Made by a program: the position numbers and the translations under genes
Part shown: positions 45,787 through 58,692 of the stretch, piece after piece
How positions within the stretch are numbered: position 1 is the first letter of the stretch
Layout: the number at the start of each line of letters is the position of its first letter
Notes under the pieces: generated by a model
Seen by the model: only the letters and a program-made list of their open reading frames with translations
What the model was told of the DNA's origin: nothing
Databases searched by the model: none
Assembly (NCBI GenBank): GCA_021399445.1
Contig: JAJTUQ010000002.1
Location: forward strand, 3,968,001-4,032,000
Reading direction: 5' to 3'
Length of the DNA: 64,000 bases
Source of the DNA: Xylogone sp. PMI_703
Taxonomy: Eukaryota > Ascomycota > Leotiomycetes

Positions 45787-46963
45787 ATGGGGCCAAATAA
45801 TGCAGGCACATGCCTCAATGCTCATGAGGCCCCGCCACAGCAGCTTAAAGCCGTTTTCAAAAAATATCAGAAATTGAAACTCGACGAGATCACTCAAGAT
45901 GAAAACCTAGAAATCAGTTCTAATAATTATAAGCAAGAGACCAGGACTATCTCATCGCGTCATCTACGTGATGTATTTGCCCAGTTTCTCAATCAGGAGA
46001 TTCCTGAGAATGATGATTTAGAGGATGTACATATATATAGCTCCGAAAAAGTTCCTGGTAGGTGCTTTATCTTCAAATTATTCGTCAAAAATCATTTCTT
46101 CAGATGCGTCATGATCTATTTCCTTAATCTTTTCTCCATCGAGCCTATTCTCTCCTGTATGTCTGACAGGAAACATAGGCTTGCTCATCCTACCCTCTCT
46201 TATTCCACCGGTTGTGCAGCAAGAGCTGCTTTCACGGCTATTGCATCGGGATCTCTCAAACTCAGATCATAAGACCAACCTGCATATGCACTATTTCATT
46301 CCATACCCTGATCTAGACCGTGCAGAGCCGGAGAATGATGAGCCGAAGAAATCTCAGTCATCTTTCTTTGTCCTCTCTCCTAATTCTACCACGATGTTTC
46401 AACCGAAGGATCCCGGCATTCACAAGCCTCTGACCATAGGTCAGGTTCTCGAGAAGAAGCTGCGATGGGTGACACTTGGAGGACAATACGATTGGACTAA
46501 CAAGGTCTACCCTGACGAACTGCCTCCAGATTTTCCAGCGGATATAGCCGCCATGGTAGGGAGTCTTTTTCCTGAAATGGAAGCCCAGGCTGCAATTGTC
46601 AATCTCTACTCACCGGGGGATACATTGAGCTTACATCGTGATGTCAGCGAGAAAGTAGATCGTGGGCTGGCAAGCATAAGCTTGGGTTGCGATTGTATTT
46701 TCATCATCGGCCTTAGCACAAGCCAGCCAGAAGCAGAAGAAGATCAAGCCCCAAAGTATCTAGCCATACGGCTGCGATCTGGAGACGCTGTTTATATGTC
46801 CAAAGAATCCCGATTTGCTTGGCACGGTGTTCCTAGGATCATCTCAAATACTTGTCCTGGTTACCTATCGGAATGGCCAGCACAAGACCAGGACAAATAC
46901 GCGGCTTGGCGGGGCTGGATGCAGAACAAAAGAATCAACCTCAATGTCCGGCAGATGCATTGA
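45787..46963 (+). CDS. ALKBH1-type AlkB family Fe(II)/2-oxoglutarate dioxygenase
   Basis: Two exons (45787-46057, 46170-46963) give 354 aa. The N-terminal 90 residues are charged and family-specific (LKAVFKKYQKLKLDEI; VHIYSSEKVPG). The catalytic domain reads GLLILPSLIPPVVQQELL, LRWVTLGGQYDWTNKVY, AAIVNLYSPGDTLSLHRD with the iron-binding H-x-D, LGCDCIFIIG, LRSGDAVYMSKESRFAWHGVPR with the distal His, and RINLNVRQM with the 2-oxoglutarate-binding Arg. This arrangement, especially NLYSPGDTLSLHRDxSE, is that of the ALKBH1 group, whose members demethylate tRNA or DNA bases in nucleus or mitochondria. Which substrate the fungal protein uses is not settled by sequence. The gene is complete and unspectacular in composition. 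Confidence 0.92.
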
Positions 46964-47239
46964 CTTATTAATATCTTCAAAGGTTACGTTATCGGAATTC
47001 CATTTAAGCATATGCTAAAGTGACGTGCCCACATCTCTGCCCCGTAAGGATGGGTGTTGGCCGACGGAATCTCTCCGCAGCCTACTTGGCCTACAGCTCC
47101 GGCCATCCCACTCGTCTGATAAGGGATAAGGACGATGCACCTGTGCCGCCAGCATAGGATATATAAACTGGAGGCAACCATTTCAAACAGTACTCGAAAC
47201 ATCAAGTTTAAGCGCACTTCCGTATTACTGAGCAGAACA

Positions 47240-49271
47240 ATGTCAAGCTGGGAAGAACTGGCAAAATCCCAGCGGGATGCTATCAACGCACTAATTCCCG
47301 AGCCTTGGCGCCTCACGACCCCTCTTCCTTCGATAGAGGAACAGAAAGATTTTACCGGCTACATTAAAAAGTTTTTGTCACCAAGAGAAATCGAGATTAC
47401 GGAGACTGATGCAGTTGGAATTGTTGCAAATACAACTACCGGCAAATGGAAGGCTCGTGAAGTAGCTGAGGCGTTCTGCCATAGGGCATCCTTGGCCCAT
47501 CAAATGGTACATTGTTCTGTTACTCTGGCAAGTCTCACCACTAGGACCACCCCTAATAAGCATATAGGTCAACTGCCTTCATGCCATCTTCTTTGAGGCA
47601 GCTATTGCAGATGCCCAAAAATTGGATGATTATTATGCTGAGCATAAGAAGCCGGTTGGCCCTCTGCATGGACTTCCAATTAGTCTGAAGGACCAATTCC
47701 ACGTGAAAGGCGTCGAGACCCATATGGGTTACCTCGGATGGATTGGTACCTTTGAAGGTAAGAAGGGTACAGGTAAAGAAAAAGTCTTTGAGAGTGAGAT
47801 GGTTCGAGAGTTTCGTGATATGGGAGCAGTCTTGTATTGCAAGACTAGCGTTCCACACACACTCATGATGGGTGAAACGGCTAATAACATCATTGGATAT
47901 ACTTATAACCCTAAGAACCGCTACCTCAGTTCTGGTGGAAGTTCTGGTGGAGAAGGTGCCTTAATTGGCTTGAGGGGAAGCCCTCTTGGCATGGGCACCG
48001 ATATTGGCGGTAGTATCCGTATACCAGCAGCATTCAATGGCCTCTATGGCCTCAAGCCTTCTTCGGGCCGTCTTCCATATGAAGGTATGGCAAATAGCAT
48101 GGATGGCCAAAACTCCATCCTTTCAGTTGTCGGTCCACTCGCAACGTCTGTTGGTGCTCTAAAGCTGGCTGTGAAAGCCATTCTCAGCCAGAAACCATGG
48201 TTGCATGACCCATTGGTAATTGAACTCCCATGGCGTGATGAACACGAGAGAGCAATCCATGATATTGCAAAATCGAGTGGAGGTGGAAAGCTAGCATTTG
48301 CGGTCATGAGGACTGATGGCGTTGTCCAACCGCAACCACCTATTCGCAGAGCAATTGACATCGTAGTTGAGACGGTTAAGAGACTCGGGCATGATGTTAT
48401 TGACTGGGCGCCTCCTTCACATGAGATTGCTCTCAAGCTCTGTGTAGGTCGCTGTCTACCCATTCAAAACTAGCCTTTCTGACTCTAGTGTAGGGCGAGG
48501 TATGGATCTACGATGGCGGAGCAGAGTAAGTTCATTTTATTAACCCCCGTCAACGTAATGAAATTTAACGTGTTCACAGCGTGCACGAGATCTTCGACAG
48601 AACAGGAGAACCAATTCAAGAAGGAGTTAAAAACCTCTTAGGCGCGAAACGATCGGAGCAATACAACGCATCCCGCATTGCAGATGTCAATGTCCGCAAA
48701 CGTCAATTCCAGAAGCAATATATGGAATACTGGAACAGCACAGCAGCCAAAACAGGAACGGGACGACCCGTGGATGCGGTCATCAGTCCCTTGGCGCCGT
48801 TCCCGGCCGCCATCAAAGACACGTATGAATACTATTGTGAGCAATACCCCTAACTATACAAGAGACTGATAATTTGGTATTCTATGAAACAGAATAAAAG
48901 GCTTACGTATGCCTCCAGCATATTCGATGTTTGTTAACCTCCTGGATTATACCGCCAGTGTATTCCCGGTCACAAATGCGGACAAGAACATTGATGTTGT
49001 GGATAAGGGATACACTCCAAAGAACGAATATGATAAGAAAGTATACGAAGGCTGTGAGTGAAAATCGACTTGTCCTTCAAGATTATTTGGTTATGTGTGT
49101 ATTATGAAAATTGCACGCTAATATTTGATAGATGATCCTGAGATTTTCGATGGTGCTCATGTCGCGCTGCAGCTTGTTGGACGAAGGCACCAGGAGGAGA
49201 GGATACTTACTCTCACAGAGATTATCAGCGAAGCACTCCCGAAAGGGAAGTCAGGGGACACAAAACTTTAA
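47240..49271 (+). CDS. Amidase (acetamidase-type, amidase signature family)
   Basis: Six exons (47240-47506, 47568-48443, 48494-48525, 48580-48836, 48919-49053, 49132-49271) sum to 1707 nt, 568 aa. The amidase signature is complete: catalytic Lys130 in LPISLKDQF, the Ser/Gly stretch SSGGSSGGEGAL (Ser214/215) and the nucleophile Ser238 in GTDIGGSIRIPAAFNGLYGLKPS. NLLDYTASVFPVTNADK near the C terminus is the usual fungal acetamidase (AmdS-like) ending. It hydrolyses short or aryl amides to acid and ammonia, which can serve as nitrogen source. The in-frame ATG at 47135 is rejected as start because MSSWEELAKSQRDAI is the family N terminus. Exon 3 is just 32 nt. All catalytic residues are present. 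Confidence 0.93.
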
Positions 49272-49407
49272 TTGGGTTATCTTATGGGGTACCCCGTCAC
49301 CAATTAAACATTCACAATACAATCTCTCTAGGAACATATCTATCACAAAATCTGGCGTCTATTTTCTAACCAATCTATACTAATGATGAAGCTGATAACC
49401 CATCTGG

Positions 49408-50712
49408 CTAATTGTAGTAGTAATGCTTATCATATCCCGGAACCCTATAACCAAACAAGTCCATTGGATCTTTACTTCCGATATGCCAATCCTCCCTATG
49501 TTCAAAAAACTCAGTCAGAGCCTCCCGTACTTTACAGAAATTATCTCCGAATTTCCCTGACTCCAATGCTCCAGCAACCTTCGCTAAATCATCTCTCTCT
49601 GCAGATGTAATAACCGAATCGGCCTCGAACTCACATCCTCCTTCAAATTCCATCTTGATTGATCCAGGTTCGAAGTTAGCTTCTCTCAAGGGTGAATGTT
49701 TAATGTGGCTCAGCCACTTGGGTTCAAATTCTGATGTTCCTTCGCCGAAGTCCTGCCACATGGTGCAATACATGACAGAGCTGTTCTCACCAAGCTTCCT
49801 AAAGTCAATCTGAAATTCAGTATAACAATATGGACATTGATACAATTCACTTTCTTTCATCACGCAACTGATACTCTTATAGTATTTGTTAACATCATCT
49901 GTTCCGGGTGGTGGCAGTGCTTTCGTTTCGTCCATAAACGTGACTCGTCCCAGTGCGATATCCATCATGAGATGGGGGCACAATTGTCTACGCCAGCTCA
50001 CTTGATATTTTGTTGGGCTTTGTGTGAACATTACTTGATGTCGGACGAGTAATCTGGGTGCGCATATTTTAGCTATAGAGGAACTCCATTCGATTGTTAG
50101 TGGGTTACAGAATCTAAGTTCTTTCGGTGACATTAGTTCCAAAAACTCGGTACAGTCTCTTCCTTGTCTAAATCGTTTCATTGTCATGAGGAATATCGGA
50201 GTGCTGTAGTACCAGGCCATTCCATCATAAGATTCATTTCTACCACGATGTATCTGGAGGTATGGGTCATCTAAGCTGCTTCTTCCTAGTTTGGGTATAT
50301 ACTGCGATACATCCTGAGCGGTAATGTGGTGTAAGCAGCGACAGGTAGCGCAGGGAACATGATCTGGAAATTCCTTTTCTATCAATGCTAAAAAGTTATA
50401 GAATTCGTCCTTTTGGCGATGCTTCAAGTCCAAAAAAGGGTTTACAGTTTCTTTCTCAAATTCGGCGTGAAAATAGTGGCATGTGAATGATATTGCGGTT
50501 TTTGATTCTGGTGGGAGGAATTTGACGACGTCAGAGACGAGTTCTGCCGGAAAGTTAAATAGTGGAAAGGCTTGAATCTCTTTCTCAGAGTTAGTATCTA
50601 TTTCAGTATATTGTTTGTCGTCTGCAAGTTTGAGCTCGATGTGAGACCCCAGCTGAGGATCTTTAGGTTTTGGGCATTCCCGAATTGGGATGCAAGTTGT
50701 CCAAGAATTCAT
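49408..50712 (-). CDS. F-box-like domain protein
   Basis: A single uninterrupted frame of 434 aa, unusual here for lacking introns. An F-box-like motif lies at about 50-80: FPLFNFPAELVSDVVKFLPPES then AISFTCHYFH. Downstream are cysteine pairs (PCATCRCLHH; YQCPYCYTEF) that could bind zinc, a tryptophan-rich mid-part (YQVSWRRQLCPH), and a C-terminal region ending VPGYDKHYYYN. Many fungal F-box proteins share this layout: a short N-terminal F-box, CxxC-HH and a poorly conserved body thought to select targets for SCF ubiquitin ligases. The target is unknown. The gene converges with the amidase gene, with only 136 bp between stops. Confidence 0.8.
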   Translation of the reverse strand: MNSWTTCIPIRECPKPKDPQLGSHIELKLADDKQYTEIDTNSEKEIQAFPLFNFPAELVSDVVKFLPPESKTAISFTCHYFHAEFEKETVNPFLDLKHRQKDEFYNFLALIEKEFPDHVPCATCRCLHHITAQDVSQYIPKLGRSSLDDPYLQIHRGRNESYDGMAWYYSTPIFLMTMKRFRQGRDCTEFLELMSPKELRFCNPLTIEWSSSIAKICAPRLLVRHQVMFTQSPTKYQVSWRRQLCPHLMMDIALGRVTFMDETKALPPPGTDDVNKYYKSISCVMKESELYQCPYCYTEFQIDFRKLGENSSVMYCTMWQDFGEGTSEFEPKWLSHIKHSPLREANFEPGSIKMEFEGGCEFEADSVITSAERDDLAKVAGALESGKFGDNFCKVREALTEFFEHREDWHIGSKDPMDLFGYRVPGYDKHYYYN

Positions 50713-53700
50713 GTTAGCAATAGTAAGTTATAAATTTATCAAGTTCTTTAGTCAGATCTTTGTCGGGTGCTTTGTATGGTTCTTCGTATAGAGCTTTGTA
50801 TAGAGCTTTTGGATGATGCTTTTGGATGATAATTTGGGTATGATGCTTGAAGTATAAGAAAAGTTTAAGCGTAAGGTTAGAAGAGATGGTCAGAGGGAGG
50901 AATATAACAACTCTAGTCTGAGTCATAACACGCTAACCACCTAGGCTCAACCATGGTTGAGTTAATCACGCGGCCGCCTCATTCAGTGCAAGCTACAAGC
51001 AGTAGTCCACGTGATAATAGTTCTAATCAGGAGTTAATAAGATATCAAAGTTGTTATTGAACAGAATACTTCACTTAGATCCCAACTTCCAAGGGGATCT
51101 GCGCATCACTCTATGATGCCTGAGAGGAAGCGTCATCAGTTATTACCAGTCTCTCGTTTTCAAGAAAACCTTCCTACTTCACTACGCCTACGGCAACATG
51201 ACGTAATTGAAATTATAGACTCCAGGCCAAATTATCCTGTCCTGGAGGAAAACATTAATAGGAAATGACCGAAAGACCAAGAGAAGAATATAAATCCCAA
51301 TAGGTTCTATTGGAGTCACTATAAGTTGTTTGCCAGTGTAGTACACAAAATATGTATGGCAACAGGAATATATCAGTTGATTGGTCGAGAAGTGCCAATT
51401 CTTCAATCGGTGGAAAGCCAATAGTTTTAACTCTCCCCCTTCTCAAGCCTCCTAATATGTTTCCTATAGAAGAGAAACAAACAGAGCAGTATCTTCATCC
51501 CATTCTGCTACACTTTTCATCTGCCGTTCCTTCCTCAACTTCCCGCTACAGTCCTTCCACGGCACCATCCTACCTAAAAATAACAATCATTCTACAGACT
51601 ACAATTGCCATGCTTTGCAACCACAGTTATAGCAGAACAGGAGAACAAAAAATTGAAACACCACCTTGCATTCGTACTTTGTGTAAGACACTGGAGTCCC
51701 TCAAGCCCACTGTACCGCACTTGATCATATTGTACGCTGAATATCTGCTGCACCAAAAAAAACCATACTACACTGTACTGTACTCAGGAGGACCATAGTA
51801 ACAGCCACACAAAAAGCCACAAAGCCACATCTTCTATGTCAAAACAAATGAGATGATCACGCCAAGCACAGTGTCAATACTGTACCCGTACCGTGTGTAC
51901 CATGACGCTCTGACAGCCAAGCTGCTTTATTAGCTACCGCGGTTGTACAGTTAGAGTAAGTAAAACCAATGCCAATAACCAACCCGTGTCAGCATTACTA
52001 TTGCGGTACACTACATTGAGTAATACGCTGCATTGCAGTACAGTACGCTACAGTAAGCTACGCTACCGTCTCCAAGGTACGGGGAAGTCTCGAAGCGGCG
52101 GGCGGGCCCACGTGCGGAGATCTAGAGGCTGATAATGAACCTCAGGTTGAGTACAGCATTATGTACTGTGTTAGCTGCCAGGTTCCAGGAGTGGCATGTA
52201 TTTGGAGAAGATTGTGATAACGATTGGTACTGTACCGTAGTAGCTTGAGAAGAGTTTTTTTTGGGGAAATTCTAATTTTAAGAATGCCTGGTTTTCTTTT
52301 CCGGTTAGTTACATTGTGCTATGTTGTGATTCGGTGATTTAATTCTTAGGTAGCATTGGATTAATTGATTCTGGATCAAGCGTGTCAAGTTGCTGGGTTG
52401 TCAAGGTGGGTTTCCTTTACCGTGGATATGGATACTGTCAGTTGTGGATAGCAAGTATAGCATACATGAGTTAGAGCATACCGATGCATACAGCTACGTG
52501 CAGCTACACAGTACCGATACTGTACAGAGACATGCAAGCTGATGCAGACGTGGACCCCATCTCCCAAACCGTTCATCGATCTCCGCCGATGTGGCTTCAG
52601 GGCGTTTGTCTTGGGCTTGCGGGATTCCCAGTCGGAGAGGAGACCACAAGCCGCGTGGGTGCATTGCAGTAGTGGAAGGGCAACGGCCGCTGGCCCTGTG
52701 GCAACCCGTGCATGTTTGCTACAGTAGTTTCATTCTAGATCCCAAGTTCTTCGCTTCGGTTCATATGCAAAGCGGCTGCACCGAATTTGAGGAGGAATAT
52801 TGCAGCAGGGAACACCTACCTGGTACAGTACGGTGATGGCCCGGCAGGGATCCATTAATATATCGGAATCGACCGAGATCGCCTTGGCTTGGATGAGGGT
52901 TTCACTACTGCAATGTTCTGTGTATGTGCGTGGTTCGGAGGGGCCTGAGGGTTGTGGTCTTGAAATAGGTCCTGCATGTTTGCTACTGTAGACTCGTACG
53001 GTAGAGAGTACCATAGCAGTGAGTATGTGCCGACTGGAAGAAGTGGTCAGAACTATAATTGATACACGCATTTGCTGATGGGTCTGGATACACCAGCACG
53101 ACCGGGCAGGCTCGACCGACAATGAGGGTTTGTCTGTATGTTGATATGGAACCCCATTCTGAACCATTCTCATCATCTTAAGGTCCGAATTTGATCTTTA
53201 GAGCGTTCTTTAGTTGAGCCACTCCATACTATATTGAGTACAGAGCTGAAGATAAGTTGGAGTGAGAACGCCTCCAACGCCTCGAAAATCAATATCCAAG
53301 AGATATCAAATGATGACACGACTCTTAGCACCACATGACACCGTCGTCTCACCATGAAGCCAACTCACCGTGATGCTGGATTCAGCAACAAACACGCTAC
53401 AACCTCCTTTGGGCAGTGGTGTTGTTGGAGTCGCATGGCCATTCCAAATCCAAGTGTCCGAATAGCTACAAGTGCAGCTGCTGGGCACAATATGGCAACA
53501 CGGACCCCCGAATGTAACCTCCCGCGCACGCCTGAGGATTCGGCCTCACCGAACCACCCCATCACCACGGCGGTACTATGCCCAACCAGGCAAGGCGCAA
53601 TCCAAACGGTCATCCCAGGGATCGCACTGCTGTCGTCAGTTTCTCAAGGACTACCATGGGGCCGTCCCCTTCCCCGTCAAGAGGATACTGGCAAAACTAA

Positions 53701-56204
53701 ACCCCACAGAACCCAGCATCCAACACCGTGCTCGATTACGCGCATATCATTGGGCGGTGGCGGATGGCGGGCTAGAGCTTTTTTCAACGACGGGTGGTGC
53801 GACTGACGTTGGAGATGAAGAGATTCGCTGGGTCCTGGTTTGGGAATGATGAACTGGATATCAGGATGAGAGCGAGACAAAGGCAGAAAAAAATTTCCTA
53901 GAACGGGTGGAGACCGCCCCCAAGATTATGCTAGGAAGACCTGAAGGTGCAGAACCAGTTTTAGCTGCAGTCTGCACGGAGGGCTTCTCAGGCTTCCGGC
54001 TACTGATCTTCTGGCACTGTCGAGCCCTGTGACGAGCTGGTACAGCGCACCGATTAGAGGTATCGGGGCCTGAAGCTCACTGTGGCTAGGCCGCTCAGTT
54101 AGGCGCTGCGGGCTTCTACGGGCGCTCTGGCACTCTGTGCGCACGCATTACTCCCGGTGGCGCTCGGCTAGGTGCTCATCTCAGATACAGGGCTTTTCCT
54201 TATCGAGACAATCGTCCGCCAAGGAAATCTTTCTGCACGACGACTGCTCTGTCGATCTGGAGACAGCTCCAACACGTGCCCTAATTCTGGCTCTCGACAC
54301 CAGGACGTTGCTATCGGCGCCTTTTTTGTAACACGGTGCAACTCGTGCTCCTGTGCTAGACGGTCCCCTGGAATCGATAGCGACTTTTTCTAGCAGCGTA
54401 ACATAGCTCGAAGTCATCGAGAAAAGGTCGCCAGCCTCCAGGAATATGGTTAGCGCCAGAGCCGGCGCCAGGCGGTGGCCCAGCTGCCACTTCTCCATCG
54501 ACAAGCCACTTCCGGCCATGCCCGCGCTGATTGGCTGGCTCTCAACGACCGTGTCCGCACTCAAAGCCTGGCCCCACGCCCTTTTGAGGAAGGTACGTCC
54601 TTCAGTGCATTTTTGTTACCGAAACAGCTGCTTCCATCTATTTCCATTGCAGGAATGCTCGTGTGACATAATGGTGAAGTGGTGAGTGTTGCACCGAGGT
54701 CTGCCTTCGCAACACGAATGTTTTTGAACCATTTTAGCCATTGATGCCAAGGAGGAGGGGGTGCTCAAGTGCACCATCTCACATCTGGGGTCTAGGAAGC
54801 TTACCATACCAAATTACGGCATCATACAGCAAGGTACGGTTACTGGCATAATAGATACAGTACGGTACCAGCGCACAGGCAGTCTTAGGGCTTCTGGACG
54901 GATATGCTAACCGCAATGGGCTTCTAACCCCAAGGAAGAATCAGCACTAGGGTGAACTGGGTGACGGGCGTCGAACGATGATTTTTTTTCACCACCGTTT
55001 TCTACATGTCATTGTTTCGTTCGTCTAATAAGAACCGTATACTGTAGTTCAGAGGCGAAGACTTGGAGGCGAAACGAAGAGCCACTGTGCACTCCGTAAG
55101 ATGGAAGGACCCTCCCGATGGTTCATCCTGGCCACGCCATGTGCTGTTTGAGTAGTCGTGCACCGATGGACTCGACGAGTGGACTCCACCAAAATACCCG
55201 CAAAGCTACTATCGTCCCAGCGTCCTTGGTAAAGCCAAGACCCAGGAACTCGACGAGGGCTTTACCAGTAGACGACGCAGCTGCTAGGGCCTACGGCTGC
55301 TAACTGTGCACCAGGACGACGGGCACGGGAAATCCAAGGCCCTGACGACTGAGGCAACAGGCTAGACCTCAATCTGTTAGAGGCGCGGCGGCAGTCCCGA
55401 ACGATCTGCTGCACCACGAACAGAGCAGTGCAGAGCAACTTGTACCCTCCTGGGGAGCAAGCAACGTTCCTTGGGCACAATTTGTACAGTCTCCCCCCCT
55501 AAATGTACGTCTAGCGCGCCCCACTGATGGCAATGTGAATGCCTGGCTTTGCTTCCTATCTTGAAATACCGCTTTCCTTATAAGGAATCATAGCGTTTGA
55601 TGTTTTCTCTCAGGTTCCATAGAAATTCTGCCAACAAGCTGTGACGTTTATTGGCTGTAGTCCGTTGGCCTATGCTCCCAAGGTGAGGCATCAACATTGC
55701 CCCACTGTGCCAATTATTTTGTCCACCGCGAGTACCTGTACCACGTCCTGGACGGTTTGATCGCACGCCCCGATCGGCCTGGTCCTGCCTTGTTACCGGA
55801 TCCAGCCTAGCTCCACCCTCCCTTGCGCATCCACCCCTCCCCAGCAAGTTGTAGCAACAATCGACCCTCGGCCCACGAGAGGGGACCAGAGGAAGCACCC
55901 AGGACTGGTCCATGCAGCATGATCGCACCGAGCAGCTGGCGATAACGCGCCCCGGGTCTGCTCTCCAGTGCTCGCTGGCCCCACAGCCCTCGCGTCAAGA
56001 TTTCGGTGCTGCACGAGGCGAGACATCCATGGGCAGCTTGCTCCCTTGCTCCCTTACTATAAAGACTTCATGATCGCCACGGGTGCTAGCTGTTCTTCTT
56101 CTTCTCTTCTTCCTTCTCTAGACAAGCAGTCTCTGCCGCCGCCTCTCTCACCTGAGAGAAGCTTACCTTCTGGTCGCAGTCAATTGTAACACACACCTGC
56201 GAAA
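50713..56204. other. 5.5-kb gene-free interval rich in TACAGTA/TACTGTA words
   Basis: No gene was recognised between the F-box gene and the GIT1-like gene. Short imperfect tandem duplications lie at 50786-50830. From about 51700 to 55500 the words TACAGTA, TACTGTA, GTACAG and GGTACGG occur repeatedly (for example near 51775, 51870, 52040, 52225, 52515, 52822, 52985, 54857, 55035 and 55485). The right half, about 53900-55950, is GC-richer than the left. Frames such as 53472-53849 and 54181-54564 match nothing known. The last few hundred bases contain the GIT1-like promoter, with a CT-rich leader near 56090-56150. Confidence 0.5.
52710..52991. repeat. Near-identical 18-nt direct repeat pair
   Basis: GCATGTTTGCTACAGTAG at 52710-52727 recurs as GCATGTTTGCTACTGTAG at 52974-52991, with one difference at the centre of the TAC(A/T)GTA core. 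It may be the edges of a small element or a duplicated binding site. Confidence 0.6.
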
Positions 56205-57945
56205 ATGTTTGGCAGAACTAAGGACGTCTCGACCACCGAGGCGACTGAGGCCAACGCAATTAACCATCGCGAGGAGGAACTCGTCCACAACAACAAGGGC
56301 TTTTGGGATCGCCTGTGGCCAGTCCTGGCTTGCGGTGCTGGTCTCTTCTCTGATGGATATGTCAACAATGTAATACAGATTCCTTGATCTTGGAGCTATG
56401 TAGAAAAGCTTGGCTATCTTAGCTCCTTGCTCTCCAATGCTTGAAACTGACTGGTCGAATAGGTCATTGGATCCGTCAATACCATTCTTGGCACAATCTA
56501 TGGCGACAGATTCACCAACTCCCCATCGCGTCGGAACATTGCTTCGCTCACCTTCGTCGGCACTGTTGTCGGCCAGTTGATCTTCGGATACACCAGCGAC
56601 AAGTGGTCTCGCAAGAACTCACTCCTTGTTTCCACCATCATCCTCATTGTCTTCACTGCCTTGACTGCCGGTGCCTATGGAGCTGGCGGTAGTCTGGAAG
56701 GCATGTTCGCCGCCCTCACTGCTTATCGTTTCCTTGTAGGTATTGGAATCGGGGGTGAGTACCCCGCTGGATCTGTTGCGTGCTCTGAGTCCTCGGGAGA
56801 ACTGAAGGCGGGGACCCGTAACCGATGGTTCATCATGTTCACCAACGTCATGATTGACTGGGGTTTCGTGATTGGCGCTTTCGTCCCATATCTTCTCGTC
56901 GTCATCTGCACGACCGACCATTTGCGCGCTGCCTGGCGTATTTGCCTCGGTATCGGAGTTGTCTTCCCTCTTGTTCTCTTCTTCATGCGTCTGAAGTTGA
57001 AGGAACCGGAAGAATTCACCAAGTGAGTATTTTCATATTCAGTTTTTCATTATTCGTATCGTCGGCGTGCTAACGGAATCGATAATAGAGAGAGCATGAA
57101 ATATGTCAGGATTCCATACCTTTTAGTTATCAGATACTACTGGTGGAGACTTTTCGTCGTAAGCTTGATCTGGTTCATCTATGATGTGAGTAATATTTCG
57201 ACTGTGCGAACCATATTCCCTTAAAACTCAACTCTAACACCATTTCCCACAGTTCTCCGCTTACTCGTTCGGTATTTACTCTTCCGCTATTCTCCAGACA
57301 ATTATCGGCGACACTGCTGGTCTGGCTACCTCTTTTGGCTGGAACACCGTCCTCAACTTGTTCTACATTCCAGGTGCTATGCTTGGTGGATTTTTCTCCG
57401 ACTGGATTGGTCCCCGATATGCTGTTGCAATTGGTGTCTTCTTCCAAGGGATCTTTGCATTCGCCATGGCTGCCAAGTACGAGGTCCTCAGCCAGCCTGC
57501 GCACGTTGCAGGCTTTACTGTCATGTACGGTATCTTCCTTTCTCTTGGTGAGCTCGGCCCTGGTGATAACATCGGTCTTCTCGCTTCAAAGACCTGCGCC
57601 ACTGGCGTCCGAGGACAGTACTATGCCATTGCGGCTGCTACCGGCAAAATCGGTGCTTTCGTTGGAACCTACCTCTTCCCGCTCATTGGCAAGCACGGTC
57701 ACGGTAATTCAACGCTCTCTGCGCAGTACCAGTTCTATGTGTCTGCCAGTCTCTGCATCTTCTCTGCTTTCCTAGCTACCTTCTGCCTTCCTCATGTCGG
57801 CCAGGATACCATTACCGTTGAAGACATCAGGTTCCGCGAGTATCTCGAGAGCCATGGATGGGATACCAGGCAGCTGGGTCTGAAAAAGGGTGAGAGTCTA
57901 GAGGAGATTGAGCACACTGGAGTCTCGACTCCAGAAAAGGTGTAA
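56205..57945 (+). CDS. GIT1-like MFS permease for glycerophosphodiesters/phosphate
   Basis: Four exons (56205-56369, 56463-57022, 57089-57185, 57253-57945) give 504 aa. Twelve membrane spans are expected. Signatures are LACGAGLFSDGYVNN joined to VIGSVNTIL, GQLIFGYTSDKWSRK (MFS motif A), RFLVGIGIGGEYPAGSV with the sugar/phosphate-transporter GIGGEYP, MLGGFFSDWIGPR (second motif A) and LGELGPGDNIGLLASKTC. This set belongs to the phosphate:H+ symporter family branch that includes yeast Git1 (glycerophosphoinositol and glycerophosphocholine uptake) rather than Pho84. The tail (EEIEHTGVSTPEKV) is acidic and could be a site of ubiquitin-dependent turnover. Import of phospholipid head-group diesters as phosphate source is the expected role. 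The exact substrate is not determined. Confidence 0.9.
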
Positions 57946-58692
57946 AAGATGGGTTAGAATTGATTTCATTTCTTTTTGTGACGTTCACGGATGCTCGGCA
58001 GTCTGGCTTGCTGTCTTTCTGAACAGTATGCTCGAACTTCTGGCGGCCAGTGATTGAAACGCACTGTATTTCTGCCATATGCGATACCATGTTGATGTTT
58101 CTGTCCTCGGATAGACCGTATACCAATATATGATAGTTTAAATAGACATGAATTGATAACCACGTCAAGAAGTTGTTCTCTTTAAAATTTCCTACATTTC
58201 CGTTATTGTTACCAATCAGCCCACGTGGGCTTGTTAGCTTCGGATTTGTGGAATAGGAGGCCGTTTTGATTTAGCTGATTGCTGATTGGCTGAAAAGCAT
58301 CGGTGCGAAAGCGGCAACTTGTCGGCGCGGCAGGGCTGCGATGGGAAGGCTGAACCGAGGCACAGAGAGTTAAAAGGTAAGCAGGTCATCAAGAGACCTA
58401 AGTAGCTTCCATTTTTCTCTTCTCTTGTCAAAGGTTATACATACAAAAAGGGCTCAATTGACCCAAGAGAACAGATTTTCAGAAGACAGACAGTTTGAAG
58501 GATACAAGACTTGGGTGTTGAGACCACTTTCTTTGGCCCGAATCGACTTTTCGTTCAGCCTTGTTTTGCTATCTCTACAATATTTGACGAAGCACTCTTT
58601 AAGACAGGAAAAAGGAAAGATCAAGGATCATTGGACTCATTTGGCTCTATAATTCACTGTCTAATTATAAAAATAAAGGGGAAAAGGAGACC
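57946..58692. other. Intergenic region
   Basis: About 750 nt containing the 3' flank of the GIT1-like gene and the promoter/leader of the PEBP gene. No element beyond these was recognised. Confidence 0.4.

Noticed and set aside
47135..47239. Upstream in-frame start for the amidase
   Set aside because: The family N terminus begins at MSSWEELAKSQ, and the extra 35 residues look like translated leader.
50714..50926. 70-codon frame with Lys/Tyr-rich repeats just upstream of the F-box gene
   Set aside because: Arises from short imperfect DNA duplications in the promoter. No homology or independent start context.
53472..53849. 125-codon frame in the gene-free interval
   Set aside because: Overlapped by other frames on both strands, no recognisable motif, no splice-consistent extension.
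54181..54564. Minus-strand 127-codon frame in GC-rich DNA
   Set aside because: Long frames arise by chance in GC-rich DNA. Composition and lack of motifs argue against a gene.
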